Below are positions 26,195-35,169 of a stretch of DNA of 62,518 bases, one piece after another (positions within the stretch are counted from its first letter, which is position 1; every line of letters begins with the position of its first letter). The notes beneath the pieces are model-generated. The model did not search any database and was not told the DNA's origin. It saw nothing but the letters and a program-made list of their open reading frames with translations. The DNA lies in NCBI GenBank assembly GCA_913030835.1, contig CAJWDP010000015.1:1-62518 (forward strand). The letters run 5' to 3'. Both the position numbers and the translations under genes were made by a program. Source of the stretch: an uncultured Flavobacteriales bacterium (lineage in GTDB: Bacteria > Bacteroidota > Bacteroidia > Flavobacteriales_D > Parvicellaceae).

Positions 26195-29178
26195 TGCTTC
26201 GATCTATAGTCGGAATTATTTCTTGCTTGACTACTATAATGTCGATTTCTCAGCAGTATAGTTTCATACAATATTCCAGGCCTGAAGGTCTTCCTCAAAC
26301 TCAAATAAGTTCGATCGTTCAGGATTCCAAGGGCTACCTATGGATTGGGACGGTGGGCGGATTAAGTCGATTCAACGGAATTGAATTTTCAAATTCTTCC
26401 AAATCTGAAGGACTCCTGGACAATCAAGTAAACTGCCTATTTGTTGATAGTGCTAACAACGTATGGGTTGGAAACAACGGGGGAATTTCCCTAGTAAACC
26501 AAAATAAAATTTCCGGATACCCATTTAAAAAAGAGCTGGATAAAGTTAGCATACGCTGCCTTCACGGTCATGGAGAAAAATTGTATATGGGGTCTAGATC
26601 AGATGGCTTATTCTACTGTTCTCAAAGAGGTATTCAAGACACGATTCATGATGTGTTCCGTTTGGGGGATCCGAGTATGAAAATAAGGGCATTTGTCCAA
26701 TATGGTTCTGATCTTTTAATCGGTTCTGACCACGGTCTAAAAAAATTGCAAGGGGACTCGTTGGTGTCGGTTGCAAAAGAGTTCGACAAACTAAATGTCA
26801 GTGGGTTAGCTTGCCAAAATGGTCATTTGTGGGTTAGCACTCTGCAAAATGGTGTTTTTCATCATTTCGATGGAAAAACAACTACGTACAATCAAGGGAA
26901 TGGAGGAATCAGAACTAATCGAACAAGGAGTATAATCATTGATGAAAATGGGGAGCCGTGGGTTGGCACAAGAACGGGATTAGAGCATCTTCAAGGAAAC
27001 AGATTTATCTCATTCACTTCGAAAAACGGACTGATTAACGACAATATAAAAGTAGTTTTTGAAGATATGGAGGGGAACGTTTGGATTGGGTCCGATGGTG
27101 CTGGTGTATTCAAATTTTCGGGCTACCGTTTCATCGGGCTTACTGAAAAAGACGGTATGACCAATGACCTGGTTATGTCTTTTACCGAAGACAGTTCGGG
27201 GTTATGGATTGCTACTTACGGTGGAGGCATATCCTATTTTACGGATGGGCAGTTTATTAATTACAGCGAGAAGGAAATGCTGTCAAATCCTTTGATTTGG
27301 TGCAGTGCTACAGACAATGAGAATAGAGTCTGGTTCGGAACGTCCAGTGGTATTACCATCAAAGACAAAACCGGTGTGCATCCATTCCACATAGACGAAA
27401 CAATTGATCATGTTAGGGTTACTAGTCTCAAGACCCATCAGGGCAAGATGTTTATCGGACATCGAAATGGGCTCTCGGTTTATTCCGGTGATTCTATTGT
27501 TCATCTTGACGTTGGCTTTAAGCGCGTGCGAGCCCTGCAATCAACAAAAGATGGTATTTTGTTAGTCGGTTCATCCAATGGAATCTATAAATTCCATCAA
27601 GATGTTTTTACAAGGGTCTCTGTAAAAAATGATGAAGAGCTCTATCCTGCTTATTCTATTGCAGCGATGGACTCAAACAGGTTTTGGATAGGAAATCCCA
27701 ACGGTCTATTCATGGTCACCAATGATACTGCAACAAAGATCAAACTTGGTCCAGCTTCGGGCCACAATTTCATCAATTTCTTGCTATTAGAAAATAAGGA
27801 TGTCCTATGGGCGGGGACCAACCATGGACTTTATGAAATAAACGTTTCTTCATTAAACAAGAATGGTGGGCTTGTAGCTAGGAATTACACCCCAAGCGAT
27901 GGAACAAGGAGCTATGAAACCAACTTAAATGCCGCTTATAAAAGTTCCGCTGGAACAATTTGGTTCGGCACAATAAATGGTGCTTTGATGTTTGCCGGAG
28001 AAAGATTTGACAGAGATCACCAACCCGAAGTTCCTGTACTCAACATATCTGAAATTCAGTTATCACTTGATAAAACAAATTGGGATAAGTTCTGCCGAGG
28101 TTATTTGAAAGGCACAAACCTTCCGATGAATTTAAGCCTTCCTTTTCAGAAGAATCATTTGACCTTTCACTTTATTGGAATATCTCATAGCTTTCCAAAG
28201 CAGGTAAAATATCAAACAATGCTTAACGGATTTGATGAGGATTGGAACCCGGTCTCTCAGACAAGATTCATTACCTATTCGAACTTACAATCGGGAGAAT
28301 ACACGTTTAGGGTGCGGGCGTCAATTGATGAAAAATCTTGGACGAAAGAACAGACATTTTCATTTGTAATCAAACCTCCTTTTTGGAAAACGATTTGGTT
28401 CATTTCTCTTGTTTCACTGCTTGGATTAACAGGAATATACATCATTTTCAAAGTACGAATGCGGTCCCTTGAAGCGAGAAGGACTACTGAAAATCTGATT
28501 TATAAAACGCGATTGATGAATTTGGAGCAGCAATCCCTTAACGCCAGCATGAACAGACACTTCATTTTTAACGCGCTAAATTCTATTCAATACTACATTA
28601 ATCGTCAAGACAAATTAGCGGCAAACCGCTATTTGAGCAGCTTTGCTAAATTAATTCGTAAAAACCTAGATTCTTCAAATTCAACAGACAATCTGGTACT
28701 GTTAACCGAAGAACTTGAGCGACTTGACTTGTACATTTCATTGGAGCACATGCGCTTTCAGGATAAATTTGACTATGAAATCAGTATTGCACCCGATTTG
28801 GATACCGATTCCATTCGCGTTCCTGCAATGTTTTTGCAACCTTACGTAGAAAACAGTATTTGGCATGGGGTTTTACCAATGCAAAAGCCAGGAAAAATCA
28901 GAGTGGATATAGTTAAGACTGATAATCAAATCAAATTTATTATCGAGGACAATGGTATAGGGATTGACGAGTCTCTCAAAAGAAAAAAATCGAAGGAGAT
29001 CTCCCACGACTCGAAGGGAATGTTGATCACAAGCTCTAGAATCAATGTTCTTAGAAAAATTACGAAGCGCAATATTCAAATCGTTGGGCCGTTTGAATTG
29101 CAGGATGAACAAGGTAATGGTATTGGAACCAAAGTAGAAATTATGTTCCCATTAGAAAAAAACACAACTTTTAGTTAA
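26194..29178 (+). CDS. LytS-type histidine kinase with Reg_prop beta-propeller sensor
   Basis: This 994-residue sensor kinase has a signal peptide (about 1-20) followed by a periplasmic two-bladed-propeller region made of many Reg_prop repeats (for example SKGYLWIGTVGGLSRFNG, ENGEPWVGTRTGLEHL and MEGNVWIGSDGAGVFKF). A Y_Y_Y domain follows (about 650-730), then one membrane helix (about 733-753). The cytoplasmic LytS-type kinase has phosphoacceptor His789 in MNRHFIFNALNSIQYY and the ATP-binding EDNGIGI near 918-924. Similar propeller sensors of Bacteroidota detect carbohydrates or envelope ligands; the ligand here is unknown. It partners with the LytTR regulator it overlaps. Confidence 0.93.
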   Translation: MLRSIVGIISCLTTIMSISQQYSFIQYSRPEGLPQTQISSIVQDSKGYLWIGTVGGLSRFNGIEFSNSSKSEGLLDNQVNCLFVDSANNVWVGNNGGISLVNQNKISGYPFKKELDKVSIRCLHGHGEKLYMGSRSDGLFYCSQRGIQDTIHDVFRLGDPSMKIRAFVQYGSDLLIGSDHGLKKLQGDSLVSVAKEFDKLNVSGLACQNGHLWVSTLQNGVFHHFDGKTTTYNQGNGGIRTNRTRSIIIDENGEPWVGTRTGLEHLQGNRFISFTSKNGLINDNIKVVFEDMEGNVWIGSDGAGVFKFSGYRFIGLTEKDGMTNDLVMSFTEDSSGLWIATYGGGISYFTDGQFINYSEKEMLSNPLIWCSATDNENRVWFGTSSGITIKDKTGVHPFHIDETIDHVRVTSLKTHQGKMFIGHRNGLSVYSGDSIVHLDVGFKRVRALQSTKDGILLVGSSNGIYKFHQDVFTRVSVKNDEELYPAYSIAAMDSNRFWIGNPNGLFMVTNDTATKIKLGPASGHNFINFLLLENKDVLWAGTNHGLYEINVSSLNKNGGLVARNYTPSDGTRSYETNLNAAYKSSAGTIWFGTINGALMFAGERFDRDHQPEVPVLNISEIQLSLDKTNWDKFCRGYLKGTNLPMNLSLPFQKNHLTFHFIGISHSFPKQVKYQTMLNGFDEDWNPVSQTRFITYSNLQSGEYTFRVRASIDEKSWTKEQTFSFVIKPPFWKTIWFISLVSLLGLTGIYIIFKVRMRSLEARRTTENLIYKTRLMNLEQQSLNASMNRHFIFNALNSIQYYINRQDKLAANRYLSSFAKLIRKNLDSSNSTDNLVLLTEELERLDLYISLEHMRFQDKFDYEISIAPDLDTDSIRVPAMFLQPYVENSIWHGVLPMQKPGKIRVDIVKTDNQIKFIIEDNGIGIDESLKRKKSKEISHDSKGMLITSSRINVLRKITKRNIQIVGPFELQDEQGNGIGTKVEIMFPLEKNTTFS

Positions 29179-29195
29179 AAATCTCGTTAATTGTA

Positions 29196-29225
29196 TTGAT
29201 TTTCAAGGGTTTTTGCCTAATTTTG
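29196..29225 (+). promoter_or_regulatory. promoter of Asp-rich lipoprotein gene (-33/-7)
   Basis: A TTG, exactly 19 bases, then TAATTTTG: an ideal Bacteroidota promoter. The -7 element ends 22 bases before the ATG at 29248, so the gene has its own start separate from the kinase gene. Confidence 0.75.
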
Positions 29226-29247
29226 ATTATCCTAGTTAGGTCTGCCT

Positions 29248-29574
29248 ATGGCAAATTTGATTAAAATATTATTTTTCGTGTTCGGAATCGTTCTCCTTTC
29301 CGCGTGCAGTAAGTATGCGCCATTGGAAGAAAAAGACATGATCGAGAACGGCCCTTCTTTCTCTCTTAAGAATGGAGATTCAAGTAGTTTTGATGGAGAT
29401 AATGAGGGTGACGATGACGGAATAACAGATCCGGATGATGACGATGACGAAATAGATACCGATTCCGACGGTATAACTGATCCGGATGATGACGATGACG
29501 AAATTCCTGGATTCGGTGATAACGGAAAGTCTCCGGGAGGCGATGGAGATTCCGGGGGTAAAGAGAATCCATAG
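29248..29574 (+). CDS. Asp-rich repeat lipoprotein
   Basis: This 108-residue protein has a signal peptide and lipobox ending in VLLSAC (Cys20). The mature part is extremely acidic and contains two copies of DGITDPDDDDDEI separated by DTDSD, followed by a Gly/Ser/Pro-rich tail. The blocks resemble the Asp-rich calcium-binding stretches of thrombospondin type 3 repeats or secreted linker regions. A Ca2+-binding surface peptide is inferred; no family was recognised. The repeat is visible at DNA level (29416-29504). It is downstream of the sensor kinase but has its own strong promoter. Confidence 0.78.
   Translation: MANLIKILFFVFGIVLLSACSKYAPLEEKDMIENGPSFSLKNGDSSSFDGDNEGDDDGITDPDDDDDEIDTDSDGITDPDDDDDEIPGFGDNGKSPGGDGDSGGKENP
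29416..29504 (+). repeat. 38-base direct repeat within lipoprotein gene
   Basis: Two 38-base copies at 29416-29453 and 29467-29504 differ at two positions and lie 51 bases apart start to start, in frame. Each encodes DGITDPDDDDDEI. This is a recent internal duplication that could change copy number. Confidence 0.85.
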
Positions 29575-29722
29575 GGTCAAAAAAAAATTTCCAATAAATA
29601 TACAGGTCTAAACATGTCTAAATTGGACCATTAATTTCACCTCAAACAACATCTTTGGCACGATTAATTTTTAACTTTAGAAAACGGTTGGTTTTTGTCT
29701 GTTAAACGTGTTGCATAGTAAT

Positions 29723-29743
29723 TTATCGGCTATTAATCGATAA
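29723..29743. promoter_or_regulatory. inverted repeat upstream of helical-repeat protein gene
   Basis: TTATCG and CGATAA form a perfect six-base inverted repeat with a nine-base centre, 64 bases before the ATG at 29807. It is followed by a second imperfect one (AAGGCG/CGCTTT). This could be an operator or a leader hairpin; no regulator is known. Confidence 0.3.
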
Positions 29744-29806
29744 GGCGCTTAACGCTTTACCAGTTCAAAATTCATGAAAAACATACTTAATTAAGGTAAT
29801 TTATAC

Positions 29807-31357
29807 ATGTCTAATAAAGCCTCCTCTAACCTTCATCAGCTAATTAAGTCTTTGACAAAAGCCGAAAAAAGATACTTCAAGGTGTATTCCTCACGGCACA
29901 CCATTGGCGACAAAAACAATTATCAGATGATTTTTGACGCCATAGAAAAACAAACCACCTATGATGAAGATGCAATCATTCGAAAATTTAAGAATGAATC
30001 TTTTATAAATAAGTTTTCAATTACAAAAAATAGGCTGTATGACCATGTGTTGAAAAGCCTGGATGCCTACCACTCAAATAGTTCGATCAATGCACAATTG
30101 AAACGGCAATTACATTATGCCGAAATTTTATACAAGAAATCACTTTACAAACAGAGCTCCAAGCAACTAAAAAGTGCAAAAAAAATTGCCTACAAATACG
30201 AAAAGCATACATCATTGCTTGAAATATTTATGTGGGAAAAGCTATTGATCGAAAAAGACAATTACACAAACACAAATGAAGACGGTTTGCTTCAAATTGT
30301 GACGGAAGACCAGCTCATACTAGACAAAATCGGAAACCACATCCAGTTCTGGAATATTAAAAGCAGGCTTTTCCAAATTCTTAATCAGCAAGGGCGAGTA
30401 AGAAGCGCCAACGAGCTGGAACGATTTAAGCAAATTATTGACAACACACTACTTAGCAGTGAGGATCGAGCACTTTACTTCGAAACAAAATATCTCTACC
30501 ACCATATTTACAGCGCCTATTTTTTTGGCGTAGGGGATTACCAGCAGTGTTATGATCATTTAAAAAAGCTACTTGGCCATATAGAGGGAAACAAAGATGA
30601 ATTCAAAGAAGAGCCAAACATCTACTTTTCCGCCCTTACCAATGTAATTTATGTCTCCAGTCAGCTGAATAAGACCAAAGAATCTTTTGAATACCTGGAA
30701 AAATTGAGAATTCTTCCTGAAACGCTGCTATTAAATAGCAACGAAGATCTGGACATTAAGCTGTTCTCTTCCACATACAGTATTGAGCTTACCTTGCATG
30801 CTTTAACAGGTGACTTTGAAAAAGGGGTTGAGCTTGTGCCCCAAATCGAGGAGGGCTTTCGATTGTACGGTAACAAAATAAATGGCGTTCGAAGGGCTTA
30901 CATTGAGGCCAACATATGCATCCTTTATTTCTGCAAGGAAGATTACAATTCAGCACTAAAGTGGAGCAATCAGCTTTTGAATAACGCTGATATAGATCAA
31001 ACGCTGGATATTTTCTGTTTTACTCAGATCTTGAACCTGTTAATTCACCTCGAATTAAACAATTTACGTTTAATCCCTTACGCTTTGAAATCGGCTCAGC
31101 GCTATCTGCAAACACGGAATCGAACTTATCAATTTGAAACGATCATGCTTGCCTTCATCGGTGATAAACTGAAGTCCAGATCCGAAGATCAGTCGACTCA
31201 TCTGTACCAACAGCTACACGATGACTTGGTCGGTTTAAGCTCTGATCCCTTTGAAAAAGCCGCATTTGAGTATTTTGATTTCATCGTTTGGTCAAAGAGT
31301 AAAATCAACAATAGTTCATTCAAAGATGAGCTTGTACAAAAAGAGAAGGCGAGCTAA
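29807..31357 (+). CDS. helical-repeat (TPR-like) protein, Bacteroidota-specific
   Basis: This 516-residue soluble protein has no signal peptide or membrane segment. It starts SNKASSNLHQLIKSLTKAEKRYFKVYSS, a pattern seen in conserved hypothetical proteins of Flavobacteriales, and continues as alpha-helical, tetratricopeptide-like repeats rich in Tyr, Leu and Lys. Examples are YAEILYKKSLYKQSSKQLKSA and ILYFCKEDYNSALKWSNQLL. A scaffolding role in the cytoplasm is the best guess; no catalytic motif is visible. The last four bases overlap the convergent thiL gene. The 232 bases upstream hold an inverted repeat but no clear TAnnTTTG promoter. Confidence 0.8.
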   Translation: MSNKASSNLHQLIKSLTKAEKRYFKVYSSRHTIGDKNNYQMIFDAIEKQTTYDEDAIIRKFKNESFINKFSITKNRLYDHVLKSLDAYHSNSSINAQLKRQLHYAEILYKKSLYKQSSKQLKSAKKIAYKYEKHTSLLEIFMWEKLLIEKDNYTNTNEDGLLQIVTEDQLILDKIGNHIQFWNIKSRLFQILNQQGRVRSANELERFKQIIDNTLLSSEDRALYFETKYLYHHIYSAYFFGVGDYQQCYDHLKKLLGHIEGNKDEFKEEPNIYFSALTNVIYVSSQLNKTKESFEYLEKLRILPETLLLNSNEDLDIKLFSSTYSIELTLHALTGDFEKGVELVPQIEEGFRLYGNKINGVRRAYIEANICILYFCKEDYNSALKWSNQLLNNADIDQTLDIFCFTQILNLLIHLELNNLRLIPYALKSAQRYLQTRNRTYQFETIMLAFIGDKLKSRSEDQSTHLYQQLHDDLVGLSSDPFEKAAFEYFDFIVWSKSKINNSSFKDELVQKEKAS

Positions 31358-32400
31358 TCATTGCCCTTCATTCCATCCCAACCCTGAGCTTTAAGCTCAA
31401 CTGAAGATCCACTTTTTGTAATCATATTCATCCCTGCGGAATGTGCTGTGAAATGACCAATAACGGTTAAATCCTGATTCGATTTTATTTTCTCATAATC
31501 CGCCATTGATATAGAGAACAAAAGCTCATAATCTTCACCACCACTTAGGGCACAGAGGGTTGGGTCAAGGTCAAAATCTCTTGCAAGCTGATAGGTTGTC
31601 GGGTCAATTGGAATCTTGTCTTCATACAGTTCTATTCCCAGAGATGACTGATCACACAAGTGTTTTATTTCGGAAGCCAACCCATCCGAAATATCAATCA
31701 TACTAGTTGGTAAAACATCCAGCTCATCAAGTACCCGAATTACATCTTTCCGGGCTTCCGGTTTAAGCTGCCGCTCAAGAACATAATCATATCCATCCAG
31801 ATCGGGCTGCATATTGGGGTTTGCTTTCCACACCTCTTTCTCTCTGTTCAGCAGCTGCAGGCCCATATATGCTGCTCCAAGGTCTCCGGAAACCACCAGT
31901 AAATCTTTCTCCTTCGCACCATTTCGATAAACAGCTTTATCTCGCTCCACCTCGCCTATTGCTGTGATCGATATTACCAGACCAGCATTACAGCTTGTCG
32001 TATCTCCTCCCACAATGTCTACTCCATATATCTTTCCCGCTAAGACCATTCCTTCATAGAGCTCTTCGATCGCCTCTACCGAAAACTTGGACGACAGTCC
32101 TAAGCTAACCGTTACCTGTTTTGGATGCGCATTCATCGCATAGATATCCGACAGGTTCACTATCACAGCTTTATACCCAAGGTGCTTTAATGGATTAAAA
32201 ACCATATCAAAGTGAACCCCTTCAATTAGCAAGTCAGTAGACACTACCACCTGCTTATCTCCATAGTCCAAGACAGCACCATCATCCCCAATTCCTTTTT
32301 TGGTTGATGCATTCTGAGTTTCAATACCGCTAGTTAGGTGCTTGATTAATCCAAACTCGCCAAGCTCTTTCACTTCTGTTCTGGTTGTCTTTTCTTGCAT
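31354..32400 (-). CDS. thiL: thiamine-monophosphate kinase
   Basis: ThiL phosphorylates thiamine monophosphate to the active cofactor thiamine pyrophosphate. The 348-residue protein has the PurM/AIRS-like motifs: GIGDDGAVLDYG, VSTDLLIEGVHFD, NLSDIYAMNAHPK, VDIVGGDTTSCNAGLV, MIDISDGLASEIKHL and ALSGGEDYELLFSI, which together bind Mg-ATP and substrate. It is a single gene convergent with the helical-repeat protein and divergent from the SUF operon. No TPP riboswitch was recognised in the 228 bases upstream. Confidence 0.94.
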   Translation of the reverse strand: MQEKTTRTEVKELGEFGLIKHLTSGIETQNASTKKGIGDDGAVLDYGDKQVVVSTDLLIEGVHFDMVFNPLKHLGYKAVIVNLSDIYAMNAHPKQVTVSLGLSSKFSVEAIEELYEGMVLAGKIYGVDIVGGDTTSCNAGLVISITAIGEVERDKAVYRNGAKEKDLLVVSGDLGAAYMGLQLLNREKEVWKANPNMQPDLDGYDYVLERQLKPEARKDVIRVLDELDVLPTSMIDISDGLASEIKHLCDQSSLGIELYEDKIPIDPTTYQLARDFDLDPTLCALSGGEDYELLFSISMADYEKIKSNQDLTVIGHFTAHSAGMNMITKSGSSVELKAQGWDGMKGND

Positions 32401-32526
32401 AAGTTATATTCTAAAGGAACTCAAATACATACTTAAATCACTTGATTCCATCAAATTATTGTGCGCAAAGATAGTCAACTATGCTGTGGCCTCTGATTAG
32501 AAGGATCACAATAGTCTGTTGAATAC

Positions 32527-32557
32527 TTGTGTTAAACGCACTTTTTAGGTAATTTTG
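32527..32557 (+). promoter_or_regulatory. promoter of the SUF operon (-33/-7)
   Basis: TTG, 20 bases, TAATTTTG, matching the Bacteroidota consensus. The leader to the sufA ATG is about 65 bases, long enough for regulation by an Fe-S-responsive factor, although no IscR- or Fur-type site was recognised. Confidence 0.7.
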
Positions 32558-32628
32558 TAAACAATTAAACGCTTATTTATAATCAATCTAAATAATGTGC
32601 GTATAAGTAAGCACTAGAATACGATTTT

Positions 32629-32952
32629 ATGATTACGGTAACAGATAGCGCAAAAGCCAAAGCCATGGAACTGATGGCCGAAGCAAACAAATCCGGTCAG
32701 TTCATACGAGTTGGTGTGGAAGGCGGGGGTTGTTCAGGGCTTATGTACAGGCTTGATTTTGACAACGTACTCTCGGAAAGTGATAAGGAATTCGAAAACA
32801 ACGGGTTAAAAGTTGTCGTCGACAAGAAAAGCTTCCTTTATTTGGTCGGGACTACACTCGATTACTCCGGTGGCCTGAACGGTAAAGGGTTCGTGTTTAA
32901 AAATCCGAATGCGGATCGAACTTGCGGTTGCGGAGAATCATTTTCAATTTAA
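32629..32952 (+). CDS. sufA: A-type iron-sulfur carrier
   Basis: This HesB/IscA/SufA-type carrier has 107 residues. The three invariant cysteines that hold the cluster are Cys35 in EGGGCSGLMY and Cys99 and Cys101 in TCGCGESFSI. It accepts Fe-S clusters from the SufBCD scaffold and passes them to apoproteins such as SdhB. It is first in an operon of nine genes, ten bases before sufB. Confidence 0.94.
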   Translation: MITVTDSAKAKAMELMAEANKSGQFIRVGVEGGGCSGLMYRLDFDNVLSESDKEFENNGLKVVVDKKSFLYLVGTTLDYSGGLNGKGFVFKNPNADRTCGCGESFSI

Positions 32953-32961
32953 TCAATTCAC

Positions 32962-34407
32962 ATGGCATATACTGAAAATGATCTTAAGGAAGACCTGAAA
33001 GGGAAAGAATACGAGTTTGGTTTTACAACAGATATCGAGTCGGATAAAATCTCTGCGGGACTAAATGAAAACGTAGTACGGCTGATCTCTGAAAAAAAGA
33101 ATGAACCCGATTGGCTATTAGACTATCGACTAAGGGCCTTTCGTACCTGGGAAAAGATGGAAGAGCCTGAGTGGGCACATGTAAAGTATGACAAGCCTGA
33201 TTTCCAAGCGATCTCTTATTACGCAGCGCCGAAACAACCAAAAGTACTGAACAGCCTTGACGAAGTTGATCCTGAATTGAGGAAGACGATGGATAAGCTA
33301 GGGATTTCAATTGAAGAGCAAAAAAGGCTTTCCGGCGTAGCCGTGGATTTTGTCATGGACTCTGTATCTGTAGCCACTTCATTCAAAGAAAAATTGGCCG
33401 AGCTGGGCATTATCTTCTGCTCTTTCAGCGAAGCAGTGAAAGAGCACCCCGAGCTAATCAAGAAGTATTTGGGTACGGTTGTTCCGATGACAGATAATTT
33501 TTATGCGGCGCTCAATTCGGCCGTGTTTAGCGATGGCTCGTTCTGTTACATTCCAAAAGGTGTTCGTTGTCCTATGGAGCTATCCACTTACTTTAGAATC
33601 AATGAATCAGGAACAGGTCAGTTCGAACGGACATTGGTTGTTGCGGACAAAGGAAGTTATTGCAGCTATTTGGAAGGCTGTACTGCACCGCAACGAGACG
33701 AAAACCAGCTTCATGCTGCTGTGGTAGAGCTAATCGCATTGGACGACGCGGAAATAAAATACTCCACGGTTCAAAATTGGTATCCTGGCGATCAGGATGG
33801 AGTCGGCGGGGTATTCAACTTCGTGACCAAGCGGGGGCTATGTGAAACGAATGCAAAAATTTCCTGGACACAGGTTGAAACCGGATCGGCAGTAACGTGG
33901 AAATACCCATCATGTGTATTGAAGGGTGATAATTCAAGTGGCGAATTCTATTCCGTCGCTGTAACCAATAATTTTCAGCAGGCCGATACAGGAACAAAAA
34001 TGCTGCATATCGGAAAAAATACGCGAAGCACGATTATTTCAAAAGGAATTAGCGCAGGAAAAAGCCAAAACTCCTATAGGGGATTGGTGAAAATTGGCAA
34101 AGGTGCTTCGGGCGCAAGAAATTTTTCTCAGTGTGACTCACTTTTGATGTCAGACCGATGCGGAGCACATACATTTCCGTATATCGAATGTGAAAATTCC
34201 ACAGCCAAAATTGAACATGAAGCAACAACATCAAAAATTGGTGAAGATCAGTTGTTTTATTGCTTGCAACGTGGAATTGATGAAGAAAAAGCAATTAGTC
34301 TCATTGTAAACGGCTATGCAAAAGAAGTGTTAAATAAACTCCCAATGGAATTTGCCGTAGAGGCGCAAAAACTGTTGGAGATATCATTAGAAGGATCAGT
34401 AGGATAA
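32962..34407 (+). CDS. sufB: Fe-S cluster assembly scaffold SufB
   Basis: This 481-residue beta-helix protein of the SUF scaffold contains [57 protein letters not shown] and [11 protein letters not shown]-type motifs with the C-terminal [20 protein letters not shown] segment that binds SufC. It forms a complex with SufC and SufD in which clusters are built from sulfur supplied by SufS/SufE. It directly abuts sufC with no gap, consistent with coordinated synthesis. Confidence 0.97.
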   Translation: MAYTENDLKEDLKGKEYEFGFTTDIESDKISAGLNENVVRLISEKKNEPDWLLDYRLRAFRTWEKMEEPEWAHVKYDKPDFQAISYYAAPKQPKVLNSLDEVDPELRKTMDKLGISIEEQKRLSGVAVDFVMDSVSVATSFKEKLAELGIIFCSFSEAVKEHPELIKKYLGTVVPMTDNFYAALNSAVFSDGSFCYIPKGVRCPMELSTYFRINESGTGQFERTLVVADKGSYCSYLEGCTAPQRDENQLHAAVVELIALDDAEIKYSTVQNWYPGDQDGVGGVFNFVTKRGLCETNAKISWTQVETGSAVTWKYPSCVLKGDNSSGEFYSVAVTNNFQQADTGTKMLHIGKNTRSTIISKGISAGKSQNSYRGLVKIGKGASGARNFSQCDSLLMSDRCGAHTFPYIECENSTAKIEHEATTSKIGEDQLFYCLQRGIDEEKAISLIVNGYAKEVLNKLPMEFAVEAQKLLEISLEGSVG

Positions 34408-35166
34408 ATGACTATGTTAAAAATAAAGAATTTACATGCCTCAACTGAGGACAAAGAAATATTAAAAGGCGTTGACTTAGAGGTAAATGCCGGAGAGGTT
34501 CATGCCATTATGGGTCCCAATGGATCAGGGAAATCAACGTTGGCTATGGTGCTTGCGGGACGCGAGGACTATGAAGTAACTGAAGGCAGTATAGAATTTA
34601 ATGGTGAGGATCTCGTAGATCTTGCGCCCGAAGAAAGAGCTAGAGAAGGTGTTTTTCTTGCCTTTCAATACCCAGTGGAAATCCCTGGTGTAAGCAACAT
34701 TAACTTCCTCCGAGCGGCAATCAATGAAAAACGAACACATCACGGTCTTGAACCCCTTTCAGGGAAAGACTTTTTGAGCCTGGTAAAAGAAAAGTCTGCA
34801 TTGGTTGAGCTAGACGACAAGCTCAAAAACAGATCCGTCAATGAGGGGTTTTCAGGCGGTGAGAAAAAACGAAATGAGATCTTCCAAATGGCGATGCTTG
34901 AACCAAAGCTGGCTGTATTGGACGAAACCGATTCAGGATTGGACATTGATGCCCTGAAAATTGTTTCTCACGGGGTAAACTCTCTGAAATCAAAAGAGAA
35001 CGCTACCATCATCGTGACACACTACCAGCGCTTGTTGGACTACATCGTTCCAGACTTTGTCCATGTACTATACGATGGGAAAATTGTTAAGTCAGGATCA
35101 AAAGAATTAGCGTTGGAACTAGAAGAGAAGGGATACGATTGGATCAAAGAAAAACCCACAGTGTAA
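34408..35166 (+). CDS. sufC: SUF ATPase SufC
   Basis: This 252-residue ABC-type ATPase has Walker A GPNGSGKST (36-44), a Q-loop FLAFQYPVEIPGV, the signature NEGFSGGEKKRNE, and Walker B KLAVLDETDSGLDIDAL. ATP binding drives conformational change in the SufBCD scaffold. The start may be Met1 or Met3. It is immediately after sufB and four bases before sufD. Confidence 0.97.
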   Translation: MTMLKIKNLHASTEDKEILKGVDLEVNAGEVHAIMGPNGSGKSTLAMVLAGREDYEVTEGSIEFNGEDLVDLAPEERAREGVFLAFQYPVEIPGVSNINFLRAAINEKRTHHGLEPLSGKDFLSLVKEKSALVELDDKLKNRSVNEGFSGGEKKRNEIFQMAMLEPKLAVLDETDSGLDIDALKIVSHGVNSLKSKENATIIVTHYQRLLDYIVPDFVHVLYDGKIVKSGSKELALELEEKGYDWIKEKPTV

Positions 35167-35169
35167 ATT

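Noticed and set aside
32401-32628. A TPP riboswitch for thiL
   Set aside because: No conserved thi-box core was found in the region upstream of thiL.
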